From Flavobacteriales bacterium (GTDB lineage: Bacteria > Bacteroidota > Bacteroidia > Flavobacteriales > UBA7430): DNA of 64,000 bases. Shown here in pieces: positions 56,612 through 64,000 of the stretch. Numbering within the stretch: the first letter of the stretch is position 1; every line of letters begins with the position of its first letter. A model generated the notes under the pieces. It did not search any database, was not told the origin of the DNA, and saw only the letters and a program-made list of their open reading frames with translations. The translations under genes were made by a program, and so were the position numbers. The DNA lies in the NCBI GenBank assembly GCA_022425195.1, contig JAKMFX010000010.1, positions 1 to 64,000 on the forward strand, read 5' to 3'.

Positions 56612-58219
56612 CTAACAGACACCCTTTAAAAGTTGAATGCTGATACTCGGTTTGTTCGCATCTGGAATTTTAAAAGAGTATCCATCAACCGGCTCAAGGC
56701 CTGCTTGTTTGGCAGCATTGAGGAAACTAGGTAGCTCAATGATGTATTGGTCACTGTAACCGTGCGTCCCCTCATAGGGCGATGCTAGAGTTTTGCCTAT
56801 GTTTGAAGCGGCCTCTTTGGAGCTTATGGTATGTAGTTCTACAACGAGAAGTCCGAATTTTTTCACATACGGTTCCCAACTTTTTAAGTGATTACTTAGG
56901 TTTTGAAACAGCTCATTATTAGGGATTCTTCGGCCCCGATAGGCAAATGCTCCTTCTGATATACTGGATAGGGAGGTGGCATCAGGTTTTTGATAGATCC
57001 GATTATGATCTAGAAAAGTTCGGCAGTTTAGCAATTCCGATAATTTAATGTGATAATCATTGATAAGCATGTTATTCAAACGATCAGGATTACTGATGTC
57101 TCCGAAACCCACATGAGCGCTTATGTTTTTAGCCTTGAGTTTCTCTCTTGTAGCCATTCGAGCCTTCTTGTTGTAATCTACTCCCATGATGAAGAGCGGG
57201 TGCTTGTCCATTAGCTTTCCTCTCCTGGTTTTTTGGGAGATGACTTCGTACACATGCGAAATAAATGTTCCATCACCACAGCCTACGTCAATGATGCCCT
57301 TAGGTTGTTCCTCAATAGGTCTGTTGAACAATTCGATGATAATTTCATCTACTTTCTTAAAATATCCACTGTGCGCTCCTCCGCTGCCCCAAACATTCAT
57401 GTAACGATACACGTGACTTTCGTGTCCTTCCTCATTGGTTTTCCAGATTTCATTGGGGTCGCCTTTTAGTAAGGTGTGGAGCTTAGAAAAGGTAGGGAGG
57501 TAGGACAGGGTTACGCCATAGGAGCTGGCTCTTTTGCTATGGTATAGCCCCTTGGCAGTGAAGTGGTATTTTGAGGAGTTGATGTTTACATATTCAATAT
57601 GGATCAGCATCTTCATAAACCAGTCGAAGGTTTTCTGAGTAATGTCAAATAATTCAGCGTTCAAGGCAGTTTGGATATCTAGGTTTTTCAACTTTCCATT
57701 AATGCCTAAACCTACCAATACGGAGCCCATAAGCAGGCCTTCCATATGGTAAGTCATTCGTATGTCAAGATCACTTATCTGATGCTTTCGAAATGATTCT
57801 AATTGTATTGAGGCTGCATTGAGTGCATCCGTATCCGCATTTTCCGAAATCACATTCCTAGGTCGAATGGTTTCATCTGTGATGAGCTTGTAGAAGGCAT
57901 GGTAGTGTTCTGCTTTCTTGAAGGCTTCTGTGCCCAGTTCTGTAAGCTGAAGCGTAATCTCGTCTGAATTATTATTTACTGTTCTAAGGAGATAGCCTTG
58001 AGATGCTAGGATGCGAAGCGCCACATTCAAATAGCCTTCATTGGTCTCGGCTTCCGAGTTTAAAGCGGCTAGATCCCACTTTTTTTTCTCTAAAAAAAGT
58101 TGAAGGACATTCAATCTTTTTAGGTTGTAAAGCGTGGGTATTAATACCCAACCATCCAGATGCAGGAATAGTCTTTTCCGAATTTGAGAAATTTCTTCCC
58201 TACGCAAATGTTGCATCAT
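56612..58219 (-). CDS. SAM-dependent methyltransferase with winged-helix N-domain (AprA-like?)
   Basis: 535 residues, cytoplasmic. The N-terminal ~110 residues look like a winged helix (LLRTVNNNSDEITLQLTELGTEAFKK), followed by a helical connector. The Rossmann methyltransferase starts near 300: motif I IIDVGCGDGTFISHV, second acidic residue in FIMGVDYNKKAR (~345), GFGDISNPDRLN, then RTFLDHNRIYQKP (~399-411). After that AYRGRRIPNNELFQNLSNHL and LLVVELHTISSKEAA, and a C-terminal GTHGYSDQYIIELPSFL. The R-x-FLDHNR stretch and late GTHGYSDQY reminded me of the AprA-type methyltransferases of polyketide assembly lines, which bind a metal; here no acyl-carrier or ketosynthase is attached or nearby. 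I am sure of the methyltransferase fold and unsure of the subfamily and substrate. Confidence 0.7.
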   Translation of the reverse strand: MMQHLRREEISQIRKRLFLHLDGWVLIPTLYNLKRLNVLQLFLEKKKWDLAALNSEAETNEGYLNVALRILASQGYLLRTVNNNSDEITLQLTELGTEAFKKAEHYHAFYKLITDETIRPRNVISENADTDALNAASIQLESFRKHQISDLDIRMTYHMEGLLMGSVLVGLGINGKLKNLDIQTALNAELFDITQKTFDWFMKMLIHIEYVNINSSKYHFTAKGLYHSKRASSYGVTLSYLPTFSKLHTLLKGDPNEIWKTNEEGHESHVYRYMNVWGSGGAHSGYFKKVDEIIIELFNRPIEEQPKGIIDVGCGDGTFISHVYEVISQKTRRGKLMDKHPLFIMGVDYNKKARMATREKLKAKNISAHVGFGDISNPDRLNNMLINDYHIKLSELLNCRTFLDHNRIYQKPDATSLSSISEGAFAYRGRRIPNNELFQNLSNHLKSWEPYVKKFGLLVVELHTISSKEAASNIGKTLASPYEGTHGYSDQYIIELPSFLNAAKQAGLEPVDGYSFKIPDANKPSISIQLLKGVC

Positions 58220-58276
58220 ATTTGTAAATCTTTGAGTCTTTCATGATGAGAGATTCTCTAAGATACAAATAGAATC

Positions 58277-59584
58277 TTATTTTTTCCTAAAATAAATGCG
58301 AATAGGCACCCCATTGAGGTTGTACATTTCCCGAAGCTTGTTTTCGATGAATCGCTTGTAGGGGTCTTTAACGTATTGGGGTAGGTTACAGAAAAAGGCA
58401 AACGAAGGAACCATGGTCGGGATTTGTGTGATGTATTTTATTTTCACATACTTCCCCTTGTATGACGGAGGAGGCGTTACTTCCGTTATGGGTAAAAATA
58501 CATTGTTCAATTCGGAGGTTGTAATTTTAATCTGCTTTCTGTTGTATACTTCAACAGCCATTTCAATGGCTTTGAAGATTCGTTGTTTGGTTTCGGCAGA
58601 GATGAAAATGATGGGGTAATCGGTAAAAGGAGCTGTTTTGGCAACAATCATTTTTCGGTAATGCTCCATGGTCATGGTTTCTTTATTTTCCACCAAGTCC
58701 CATTTGTTCACCAAGACCACAATTCCCTTATTATTTTTTTCGGCCAGATGAAAGATGTTTAAGTCTTGCGCGTCGAAGCCAACGGTTGCATCGACCATTA
58801 CAATACAGACGTCGCTGTGTTCTATGGCTCTGATGGTTCGCATGACAGAGTAGAATTCAAGATTTTCATGCACCTTAGACTTTTTTCTCAGCCCAGCGGT
58901 ATCCACCAGCGTAAACTCGTGTCCGAATTGATTGTAATGGGTGTCGATAGAATCTCTTGTGGTTCCTGCAATGTCTGTAACGATGTTTTTATTTTGCCCC
59001 ATCAAGGCATTCACTAAAGAAGATTTCCCCGCATTCGGTCTTCCAACAATCGCAAACTTAGGAAGTTCGTCTTTTTCTTCTTCGTCCTCTTTAGAAAAAG
59101 AGTTGACCAAAGCATCCAGTAGGTCTCCAGTACCACTTCCATTGATAGAGGAAATCGCGAAATACTCTCCCAGACCCAGATTGTAAAACTCCATGGCATC
59201 GTCCATTCTCATGGCATTGTCTACTTTGTTGACTGCAATGAATACAGGCTTGTTGGCCTTTCTTAGAATTTGAGCAACATCCATGTCCAAATCTGTAGTT
59301 CCGGTTTCCACGTCCACCACAAAAATGATGGAATCGGCCTCTTCCATAGCAATTTTGACTTGTTTTCGAATTTCTCCTTCAAAAACGTCTTCAGAGCCTG
59401 TTACATAGCCTCCTGTATCTATGACGGTAAAGTCTCGCCCGTTCCAGTCTGATGTCCCATAGTGCCTGTCACGTGTAACACCACTGACGGAATCTACAAT
59501 CGCCTGACGACGTTGCGTGAGTCGGTTGAAAAAAGTTGATTTCCCAACATTCGGACGTCCTACAATAGCTACTATATTACCCAT
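58277..59584 (-). CDS. der: ribosome-assembly GTPase Der (EngA)
   Basis: 435 residues with two tandem G domains and a KH-like C-domain, unique to Der, required for 50S maturation. First GTPase: GRPNVGKST (G1, ~8-16), VTRDRHYGT switch, DTGGY, NKVD. Second: GRPNAGKSS (~180-188), [24 protein letters not shown]. The C-terminal KH-like domain ends [19 protein letters not shown]. Length fits. It lies seven bases downstream of era, so the two ribosome GTPases are cotranscribed on the minus strand. Confidence 0.97.
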   Translation of the reverse strand: MGNIVAIVGRPNVGKSTFFNRLTQRRQAIVDSVSGVTRDRHYGTSDWNGRDFTVIDTGGYVTGSEDVFEGEIRKQVKIAMEEADSIIFVVDVETGTTDLDMDVAQILRKANKPVFIAVNKVDNAMRMDDAMEFYNLGLGEYFAISSINGSGTGDLLDALVNSFSKEDEEEKDELPKFAIVGRPNAGKSSLVNALMGQNKNIVTDIAGTTRDSIDTHYNQFGHEFTLVDTAGLRKKSKVHENLEFYSVMRTIRAIEHSDVCIVMVDATVGFDAQDLNIFHLAEKNNKGIVVLVNKWDLVENKETMTMEHYRKMIVAKTAPFTDYPIIFISAETKQRIFKAIEMAVEVYNRKQIKITTSELNNVFLPITEVTPPPSYKGKYVKIKYITQIPTMVPSFAFFCNLPQYVKDPYKRFIENKLREMYNLNGVPIRIYFRKK

Positions 59585-59591
59585 CTTAATT

Positions 59592-60482
59592 TTATATGAA
59601 ATAACCGAAGCGCTTCAGATCTTGATCGTTGTCGCGCCAGTTCTTCGTTACTTTTACAAATAATTCTAAAAAAACTTTCTTGTCAAAGAAAGTCTCTAAG
59701 TCTTTTCGAGCGAGGGTCCCTACCTTTTTAAGGGCTTTCCCCTGGTGTCCGATGATGATTCCCTTTTGTGTCTCTCGAGCCACATTAATGATTGCACCTA
59801 TGCGAATGATGGCCTCTTCTTCCTTAAAGGTTTCAATAACAACCTCTACTGAATAAGGAATCTCTTTTTGATAATTCAATAAAATCTTCTCTCGGATGAT
59901 TTCGGAAACGAAGAAGCGTTCTGGTTTGTCGGTCAATGCATCTTTTGGAAAGAAAGGGGTGCCCTCGGGCAACATGGCCTTAATCTCATTCATAATGTTT
60001 TCTACGCCAAACCCTTCCAGGGCTGATATTGGGATGATCTTTGCCTTTGGCAATTCATTGTGCCAATGATTTACCGCATTTTCTACACCTTCTTGGTTTG
60101 AGGTATCAATTTTATTGATGAGCAATAGAATGGGAACCTCGGTATTTTTCAAACGCTCGAAGAAGCTTTTGTCTTTGAGAGATTTTTCTCCAATCTCGAC
60201 CATGTAGAGAAAAACATCAGCGTCTTGAAATGCAGAGCGCACAAATTTCATCATGCTGCTCTGCAGGTTATAGTTGGGCTGAATGATACCCGGTGTGTCA
60301 GAAAATACAATTTGATGGTTTTCGTCATTGACAATCCCCAGGATTCTATGCCTGGTGGTTTGTGCCTTCGAGGTAATGATTGAGAGTCGTTCTCCAATGA
60401 GCTTATTCATCAAAGTAGACTTCCCAACATTGGGGTTTCCAATGATGTTCACAAAACCGGATTTGTATTTTTTTTCTTCCAT
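59592..60482 (-). CDS. era: GTPase Era
   Basis: 296 residues. Era binds the 3' end of 16S rRNA and assists 30S assembly. The N-terminal G domain has [14 protein letters not shown] (G1), [12 protein letters not shown] (switch), [15 protein letters not shown] (G3) and [11 protein letters not shown] (G4). The C-terminal KH domain begins near residue 205 ([28 protein letters not shown], recognised as the short blocks EIIREKIL and [10 protein letters not shown]) and has the GxxG-type [14 protein letters not shown] loop. The start is the ATG with complement 60480-60482. Upstream, a strong promoter predicts almost no leader. Confidence 0.97.
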   Translation of the reverse strand: MEEKKYKSGFVNIIGNPNVGKSTLMNKLIGERLSIITSKAQTTRHRILGIVNDENHQIVFSDTPGIIQPNYNLQSSMMKFVRSAFQDADVFLYMVEIGEKSLKDKSFFERLKNTEVPILLLINKIDTSNQEGVENAVNHWHNELPKAKIIPISALEGFGVENIMNEIKAMLPEGTPFFPKDALTDKPERFFVSEIIREKILLNYQKEIPYSVEVVIETFKEEEAIIRIGAIINVARETQKGIIIGHQGKALKKVGTLARKDLETFFDKKVFLELFVKVTKNWRDNDQDLKRFGYFI

Positions 60483-60490
60483 TTCGGCTG

Positions 60491-60519
60491 CAAATATACA
60501 ATAATTATACCCCTACAAA
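60491..60519 (-). promoter_or_regulatory. promoter of the era-der operon
   Basis: On the minus strand TTTG (complement of 60516-60519), a 17-base spacer, then TATATTTG (complement of 60491-60498), an exact consensus. The G of the -7 box lies eight bases before the era ATG, so the leader is predicted at about 2-5 bases. Confidence 0.82.
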
Positions 60520-60622
60520 TCATTATTTATCATTTGTAAGCGGTTGATTATTGCTTATTTCACTCTTTCACACCTTGATAAACAGTTGCTTGCAAGGAGA
60601 ACTAAAATTAGGCCTTATATTC

Positions 60623-60654
60623 TTGTTTACTCCTTTTACTTTAGCTTATATTTG
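60623..60654 (+). promoter_or_regulatory. promoter of the initiator tRNA
   Basis: TATATTTG at 60647-60654 is an exact -7 box that ends three bases before the tRNA (TATATTTGCAC). A CTTG at 60622-60625 is the best -33 candidate with a 21-base spacer, slightly long. The same box with a following CA precedes tRNA-Gly and, less perfectly, clpX. Confidence 0.65.
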
Positions 60655-60657
60655 CAC

Positions 60658-60730
<73 letters not shown>

Positions 60731-60732
60731 CT

Positions 60733-60764
60733 AAAAAAGCCCTCGCATCTGCGGGGGCTTTTTT
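60733..60764. terminator. bidirectional terminator after tRNA-fMet and psd
   Basis: GCCCTCGC and GCGGGGGC pair over eight bases (one G-T) with loop ATCT, flanked by A6 and T6. It ends the tRNA transcript (plus) and, 22 bases past the psd stop, the ftsH-psd operon (minus). Confidence 0.9.
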
Positions 60765-60785
60765 GTTCTATTGCCTTGAAAGTGT

Positions 60786-61439
60786 TTAACAAGTCGCAAT
60801 GACTGTTTCCCCACCTCGAACGGTATCATTAAGGTTCGTGTTGATCTTCGCGTCTAAAGGAAGGAATAGATCGATTCGAGAGCCAAATTTGATGAAGCCC
60901 ATGTCTTCTCCTTGTTTCGCCTGATCGCCTTTCTTGGAGTACATCACAATGCGTCGTGCTACGGCACCTGCAATCTGTCGGAACAAAATAGGGCCGGTCG
61001 TTGTATTCTCCACCACTACAGTGGTTCGTTCGTTTTCTATAGATGATTTCGGATGCCATGCCACCAAGAATTTCCCTGGATGGTATTTGGCGTATTTCAC
61101 CTCCCCTGAGATCGGGTATCTATTCACGTGTACGTTTAGGGGCGACATGAATATGGATACTTGAATTCTTTTGTCGTTAAAGTATTCGTGTTCGGCAACT
61201 TCTTCAATCACCACAACCTTACCATCTGCTGGAGCAATGATGTGGTTGGCATTTTCTTGCGTATTTCGTTTTGGGTTTCTGAAAAATTGCAAGATTAAAA
61301 CCAATAAAACTGATGATGCAAAGATCAATAAGTTGACCCAAATGTTAAATCCACCCGCCAAGTACCACACAGCCGTGTTGAGGGTTAGAAGTCCGATAAG
61401 GGTATTTCTAATGATGGCAAATCCTTCTTTGTGAAACAT
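60786..61439 (-). CDS. psd: phosphatidylserine decarboxylase family protein
   Basis: 217 residues. Short Psd type, making phosphatidylethanolamine from phosphatidylserine at the inner membrane. Hydrophobic N-terminal region (NTLIGLLTLNTAVWYLAGG, VNLLIFASSVLLVLILQFF) gives two membrane helices. Catalytic-domain hallmarks: FRNPKR, APADGKVVVIEEV, RIQVSIFMSPLNVHVNRYP, HPGKFLVAWHPKSSIENERT, and the self-cleavage region IKFGSRIDLFLP, where G-S is cut to produce the pyruvoyl group. The order fits this group; the size is that of the small archaetidylserine-type Psd common in Bacteroidota. It follows cdsA by 11 bases. Confidence 0.92.
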   Translation of the reverse strand: MFHKEGFAIIRNTLIGLLTLNTAVWYLAGGFNIWVNLLIFASSVLLVLILQFFRNPKRNTQENANHIIAPADGKVVVIEEVAEHEYFNDKRIQVSIFMSPLNVHVNRYPISGEVKYAKYHPGKFLVAWHPKSSIENERTTVVVENTTTGPILFRQIAGAVARRIVMYSKKGDQAKQGEDMGFIKFGSRIDLFLPLDAKINTNLNDTVRGGETVIATC

Positions 61440-61450
61440 GATGTTGTTTG

Positions 61451-62248
61451 CTAATTAAATAATGGGCTCAGCCGGTAAAAGTAAATGTAATATGCGGGTA
61501 GACAAAATAAGATGGAGTCAAATCGATCTAAAATACCACCATGCCCCGGAAGTAGAGCCCCTGAGTCTTTGAGCCCAGATGCTCGCTTTAGCATGGATTG
61601 AAATAGATCGCCCGCGGTTCCTACAAATACGGTGAGTATCCCCAGGCCTATCCATTCTAATGATGACAGGCCAAATCCGGTGATGGACAGTAAGTATCCC
61701 GTTGCAGCGGTCAGTACTACTGAGCCCCAAAAGCCTTCCCAAGTTTTTTTAGGCGAGAGTCTTTCAAATAATTTATGCTTTCCAAATAGGCTTCCAGAAA
61801 CAAAGGCCCAAGAGTCTGACGACCAGATAAGGATGAAAAGCCCCATGAGGGTGTTGGATTGGTAATTAGAGCTCTCAGTTGCTACAGAAATGGCCAGTGC
61901 AAGGGGGATGAAAAGGTATACTACGGCAAAAAGGGAAGTGCCCAATTGCTGCAGAGGGTTTTTTGATTTTTGATACAGTTGCACGATGAAATAAGCGAAA
62001 ACTCCCGTGTATAGTAGGAATTGAAGCACTGGGTAAATAATAGATGTATAGGCCAATAGTCCTAAGATTAGGGCCGGGCAAAGATCGAAATCAAGCCCTT
62101 GCTTTTCGATCATTTTTTTGAGTTCAAAAGTTCCAAGTATGCCCACCAATGCAAACAAAAGACCGATGGATAGGGGGTGTAATGTGGCCGAAAGCATCAA
62201 TACAACATAGGCAAAGCCCGTGGGCAGACGTCTTGTTAAATCTTTCAT
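61451..62248 (-). CDS. cdsA: phosphatidate cytidylyltransferase CdsA
   Basis: 265 residues, about seven membrane helices. CdsA makes CDP-diacylglycerol from phosphatidate and CTP, the precursor of phosphatidylserine and of the product of the next gene. Near the C-terminus are WSSDSWAFVSGSLFGKHKLFERLSPKKTWEGFWGSVV (short hallmarks DSWAFVSGS, SPKKTWEG) and the signature end LGILTVFVGTAGDLFQSMLKRASGLKDSGALLPGHGGILDRFDS (short hallmarks KRxxGxKDSG, PGHGGxLDRxDS). The adjacent psd is the next enzyme but one in the pathway. The ATG overlaps the LUD gene by four bases. Confidence 0.96.
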   Translation of the reverse strand: MKDLTRRLPTGFAYVVLMLSATLHPLSIGLLFALVGILGTFELKKMIEKQGLDFDLCPALILGLLAYTSIIYPVLQFLLYTGVFAYFIVQLYQKSKNPLQQLGTSLFAVVYLFIPLALAISVATESSNYQSNTLMGLFILIWSSDSWAFVSGSLFGKHKLFERLSPKKTWEGFWGSVVLTAATGYLLSITGFGLSSLEWIGLGILTVFVGTAGDLFQSMLKRASGLKDSGALLPGHGGILDRFDSILFCLPAYYIYFYRLSPLFN

Positions 62249-62874
62249 CGATGTTCTTTGTAGTCCTCGATGAGGAAGATGTACAAATCTTTAGCCCGGT
62301 CGCTGTCACTCATCGTAGTAATCGAATCTTTGGTTCGTATGGTCGTTACTAGAGAAGGTCTTGATTTGCCGTATTTGTTTTGGATGCCACGAAGCCCCTC
62401 GCTGATGTTTTTTACAATCTGTGAGGTGTAAGCCACAATGATTAAAACCTCAGGAAGGTGTTCAATTTTTAGATTTCGGGTTTGCGCTCCGGAGACCATC
62501 ACCGACCCATTAAATGCGATTAAGAATTCGCAGTTGCTGATGCTTGAATCTGCTTTTTGGTAATCTCCCTCAAAGTTCAGATGTGTGGGCTGAAGCATTT
62601 CTTTGAGTTCATCATTTCCACAATAAGGCAAGTCCCAGTGATTCTCTTTTAGTAGATGTTTTAAGTGGGTGAAGAATGTTTGTTGGTCGTCACAATAAAA
62701 GAATTTTCCTCCTCGAGAGGTAAATGTCTTTGCAAAAGTAACGTCGGCAGGGTCGTTCGGGTTGGGCGCAAACTTATCTGCTTCTTCTTGTTCCTCCTTA
62801 TTCAATTCCTTTTTTGACTCAGATAAGGAGGGGATTACTTTGTGTATAAACTTATTGAACAGGTTTTTCTTCAT
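62245..62874 (-). CDS. LUD-domain protein (LutC/YkgG type)
   Basis: 209 residues. The alpha/beta LUD domain starts near residue 40 (FAKTFTSRGGKFFYCDDQQTFF; short hallmark TRGGKF-like SRGGKFFY), with ISNCEFLIAFNGSVMVSG (the G-S-V/T loop of LUD proteins), LPEVLIIVAYTSQIV and TRNLKIEHLP. LUD proteins are a lactate-utilisation-associated, often NAD- or iron-sulfur-partnered, family, but no lutA/lutB is present and the function here is unknown. In Bacteroidota it lies between ftsH and cdsA, as here. It overlaps ftsH by 23 bases and cdsA by four, showing a tight operon. Confidence 0.85.
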   Translation of the reverse strand: MKKNLFNKFIHKVIPSLSESKKELNKEEQEEADKFAPNPNDPADVTFAKTFTSRGGKFFYCDDQQTFFTHLKHLLKENHWDLPYCGNDELKEMLQPTHLNFEGDYQKADSSISNCEFLIAFNGSVMVSGAQTRNLKIEHLPEVLIIVAYTSQIVKNISEGLRGIQNKYGKSRPSLVTTIRTKDSITTMSDSDRAKDLYIFLIEDYKEHR

Positions 62875-64000
62875 TCTCTTTTGCCGGCTCAGGGTCTTCG
62901 TCTTTAGCCAAAACTTTTTCGGTATCCGTACTAGGATTCAAAGTAACTTTTTCTTCTTTATCCCAAGGTCTTTTTCCAAAGATTTTTTCCAAATCTTCTT
63001 TAAAAATGACTTCTTTGGTCAGAAGTTCCTCTGCTAATTTAGTCAAAGAATCTTTATGTTGCTCTAATACTTCCAAAGCTTTTGCGTAGGCGTCCTCAGA
63101 GAGGGCTTTTACTTCCTCGTCAATGGTGCGAGCTGTTTGCTCACTATAAGGTTTGTTAAAGCCTGAGTTTTGTCCGGAAGAATCGTAATAAGAAATGTTT
63201 CCAATTTTTTCGCTAAGTCCGTAAACGGTAACCATGGCTGTTGCTTGGCGCGTTACTTTTTCTAGATCACTGAGTGCCCCTGTAGAGACTTTTCCAAATA
63301 TAATTTGCTCCGCAGCTCGTCCACCCAAGGTAGCGCACATCTCGTCCATCATTTGTTCTTTGGTGGTGATTTGACGCTCTTCTGGAAGGTACCATGCAGC
63401 TCCCAGTGACTTTCCTCTCGGCACGATGGTTACTTTTACCAATGGTGCTGCATGTTCTAACATCCAACTTACGGTTGCGTGACCCGCCTCGTGAAAAGCT
63501 ATCACCTCGCGTTCTTTCTTAGAAATGATTTTGTTTTTCTTTTCTAAACCACCAATGATACGATCGACAGCATCCAAGAAGTCTTGTTTCTCAACGAATT
63601 TCTTGTCCTGACGTGCTGCAATTAATGCGGCTTCATTACACATGTTCGCGATGTCTGCTCCTGAGAAGCCTGGTGTCTGCGAAGCGAGGAAATCAACATC
63701 TAGGTTTTTATTGGTTTTCAGAGGCTTCAAATGCACACTGAAGATTTCTTTGCGTTCCATCAGCTCTGGGAGGTCTACATATATCTGTCGATCAAAACGT
63801 CCTGCACGAACGAGGGCTCTGTCTAATATGTCTGCCCGGTTGGTCGCAGCGACGACTATGACGTGATCATTGGTGCCAAAACCGTCCATTTCAGTGAGCA
63901 ATTGGTTGAGTGTATTTTCACGCTCGTCATTCGATCCGGTCACTTGGTTTTTACCCCGCGCTCTACCAATGGCATCAATCTCATCGATGAATATAATGGC
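62852..64000 (-). CDS. ftsH: FtsH membrane AAA+ protease, C-terminal part
   Basis: The gene runs off the right edge; 382 codons are seen and the N-terminal membrane segment lies outside. At the edge the frame opens AIIFIDEIDAIGRARGKNQ (Walker B with D and E), so the GTG at 63943 is internal, not a start. Then ATNRADILDRALVRAGRFDRQI is the SRH with two arginine fingers, and the protease has AFHEAGHATVSW (HEAGH zinc site) and the third ligand region in GALSDLEKVTRQA. The C-terminus is a charged tail ending EENEEKPVQ. FtsH degrades misfolded inner-membrane proteins and regulators such as LpxC in E. coli. It heads the ftsH-LUD-cdsA-psd operon. Confidence 0.96.
   Translation of the reverse strand, partial: AIIFIDEIDAIGRARGKNQVTGSNDERENTLNQLLTEMDGFGTNDHVIVVAATNRADILDRALVRAGRFDRQIYVDLPELMERKEIFSVHLKPLKTNKNLDVDFLASQTPGFSGADIANMCNEAALIAARQDKKFVEKQDFLDAVDRIIGGLEKKNKIISKKEREVIAFHEAGHATVSWMLEHAAPLVKVTIVPRGKSLGAAWYLPEERQITTKEQMMDEMCATLGGRAAEQIIFGKVSTGALSDLEKVTRQATAMVTVYGLSEKIGNISYYDSSGQNSGFNKPYSEQTARTIDEEVKALSEDAYAKALEVLEQHKDSLTKLAEELLTKEVIFKEDLEKIFGKRPWDKEEKVTLNPSTDTEKVLAKDEDPEPAKENEEKPVQ

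Noticed and set aside
63943-63943. GTG as the start of the ftsH frame
   Set aside because: The frame continues upstream to the window edge with Walker B IIFIDEID, so this valine is internal.

Overview
The window is a stretch of chromosome from a gliding or T9SS-bearing member of the Bacteroidota, most likely a marine or aquatic Flavobacteriales (family not resolvable by eye). The evidence is SprA, a PorP/SprF-like protein, GldK-L-M-N, secreted proteins with Por/T9SS C-terminal sorting domains, promoters of the TTTG-N17-19-TAnnTTTG type instead of TTGACA/TATAAT, few Shine-Dalgarno sequences, the dcw gene order and the FtsZ C-terminal peptide. Nearly all the DNA is coding. No intergenic gap exceeds about 300 bases, and I saw no insertion sequence, prophage, CRISPR array or rRNA.

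Layout. 1-5.4 kb: 3' part of sprA (T9SS outer-membrane translocon) followed by two exported proteins with T9SS sorting tails. 5.4-14.5 kb: pheT, clpX, folK, an OmpA/TSP3 outer-membrane protein, a convergent TrmH-family methyltransferase, and mutS. 14.5-17 kb: tRNA-Gly and tRNA-Leu, then an AT-richer pair encoding a polytopic membrane protein and a GT2 glycosyltransferase. 17-18.5 kb (minus): engB and an alpha/beta hydrolase. 18.5-34.7 kb: a complete division and cell-wall cluster mraZ-rsmH-ftsL-ftsI-murE-mraY-murD-ftsW-murG-murC-ftsQ-ftsA-ftsZ-yqeY, with a three-repeat MraZ operator over the promoter. 34.9-41.2 kb (minus): groES-groEL, and the operon miaB / sigma-54 activator / lptE / TPR protein / secG. 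41.4-53.6 kb (plus): topA, an arginase-fold protein with degraded metal ligands, porP-like gene, gldK-gldL-gldM-gldN, an FAD oxidoreductase and an ABC-F ATPase. 53.6-58.2 kb (minus): two secreted proteins that share a C-terminal module, and an unusual two-domain methyltransferase. 58.3-60.5 kb (minus): era-der. 60.66 kb: initiator tRNA. 60.8-64 kb (minus): ftsH (5' end outside the window), LUD protein, cdsA, psd.

How it fits together. SprA is the pore and GldK/L/M/N plus the PorP-like protein are the motor and ring of one type IX secretion machine. Three or four proteins in the same window look like its cargo. The dcw cluster makes lipid II and the divisome. The era/der/engB GTPases, pheT, miaB and the tRNAs serve translation.

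The points I think most deserve a second look are the catalytically degraded arginase-like protein fixed beside the T9SS genes; the FtsZ with a roughly 375-residue acidic extension and an atypical T3 loop; the MraZ operator; an orphan promoter/dyad/terminator that may make a small RNA after yqeY; a tandem heptanucleotide repeat at the end of the trmH-like gene; the stand-alone AprA-like methyltransferase; and promoters placed so close to clpX, era and the initiator tRNA that their transcripts should have almost no leader. I did not find a clearly new multi-gene system.
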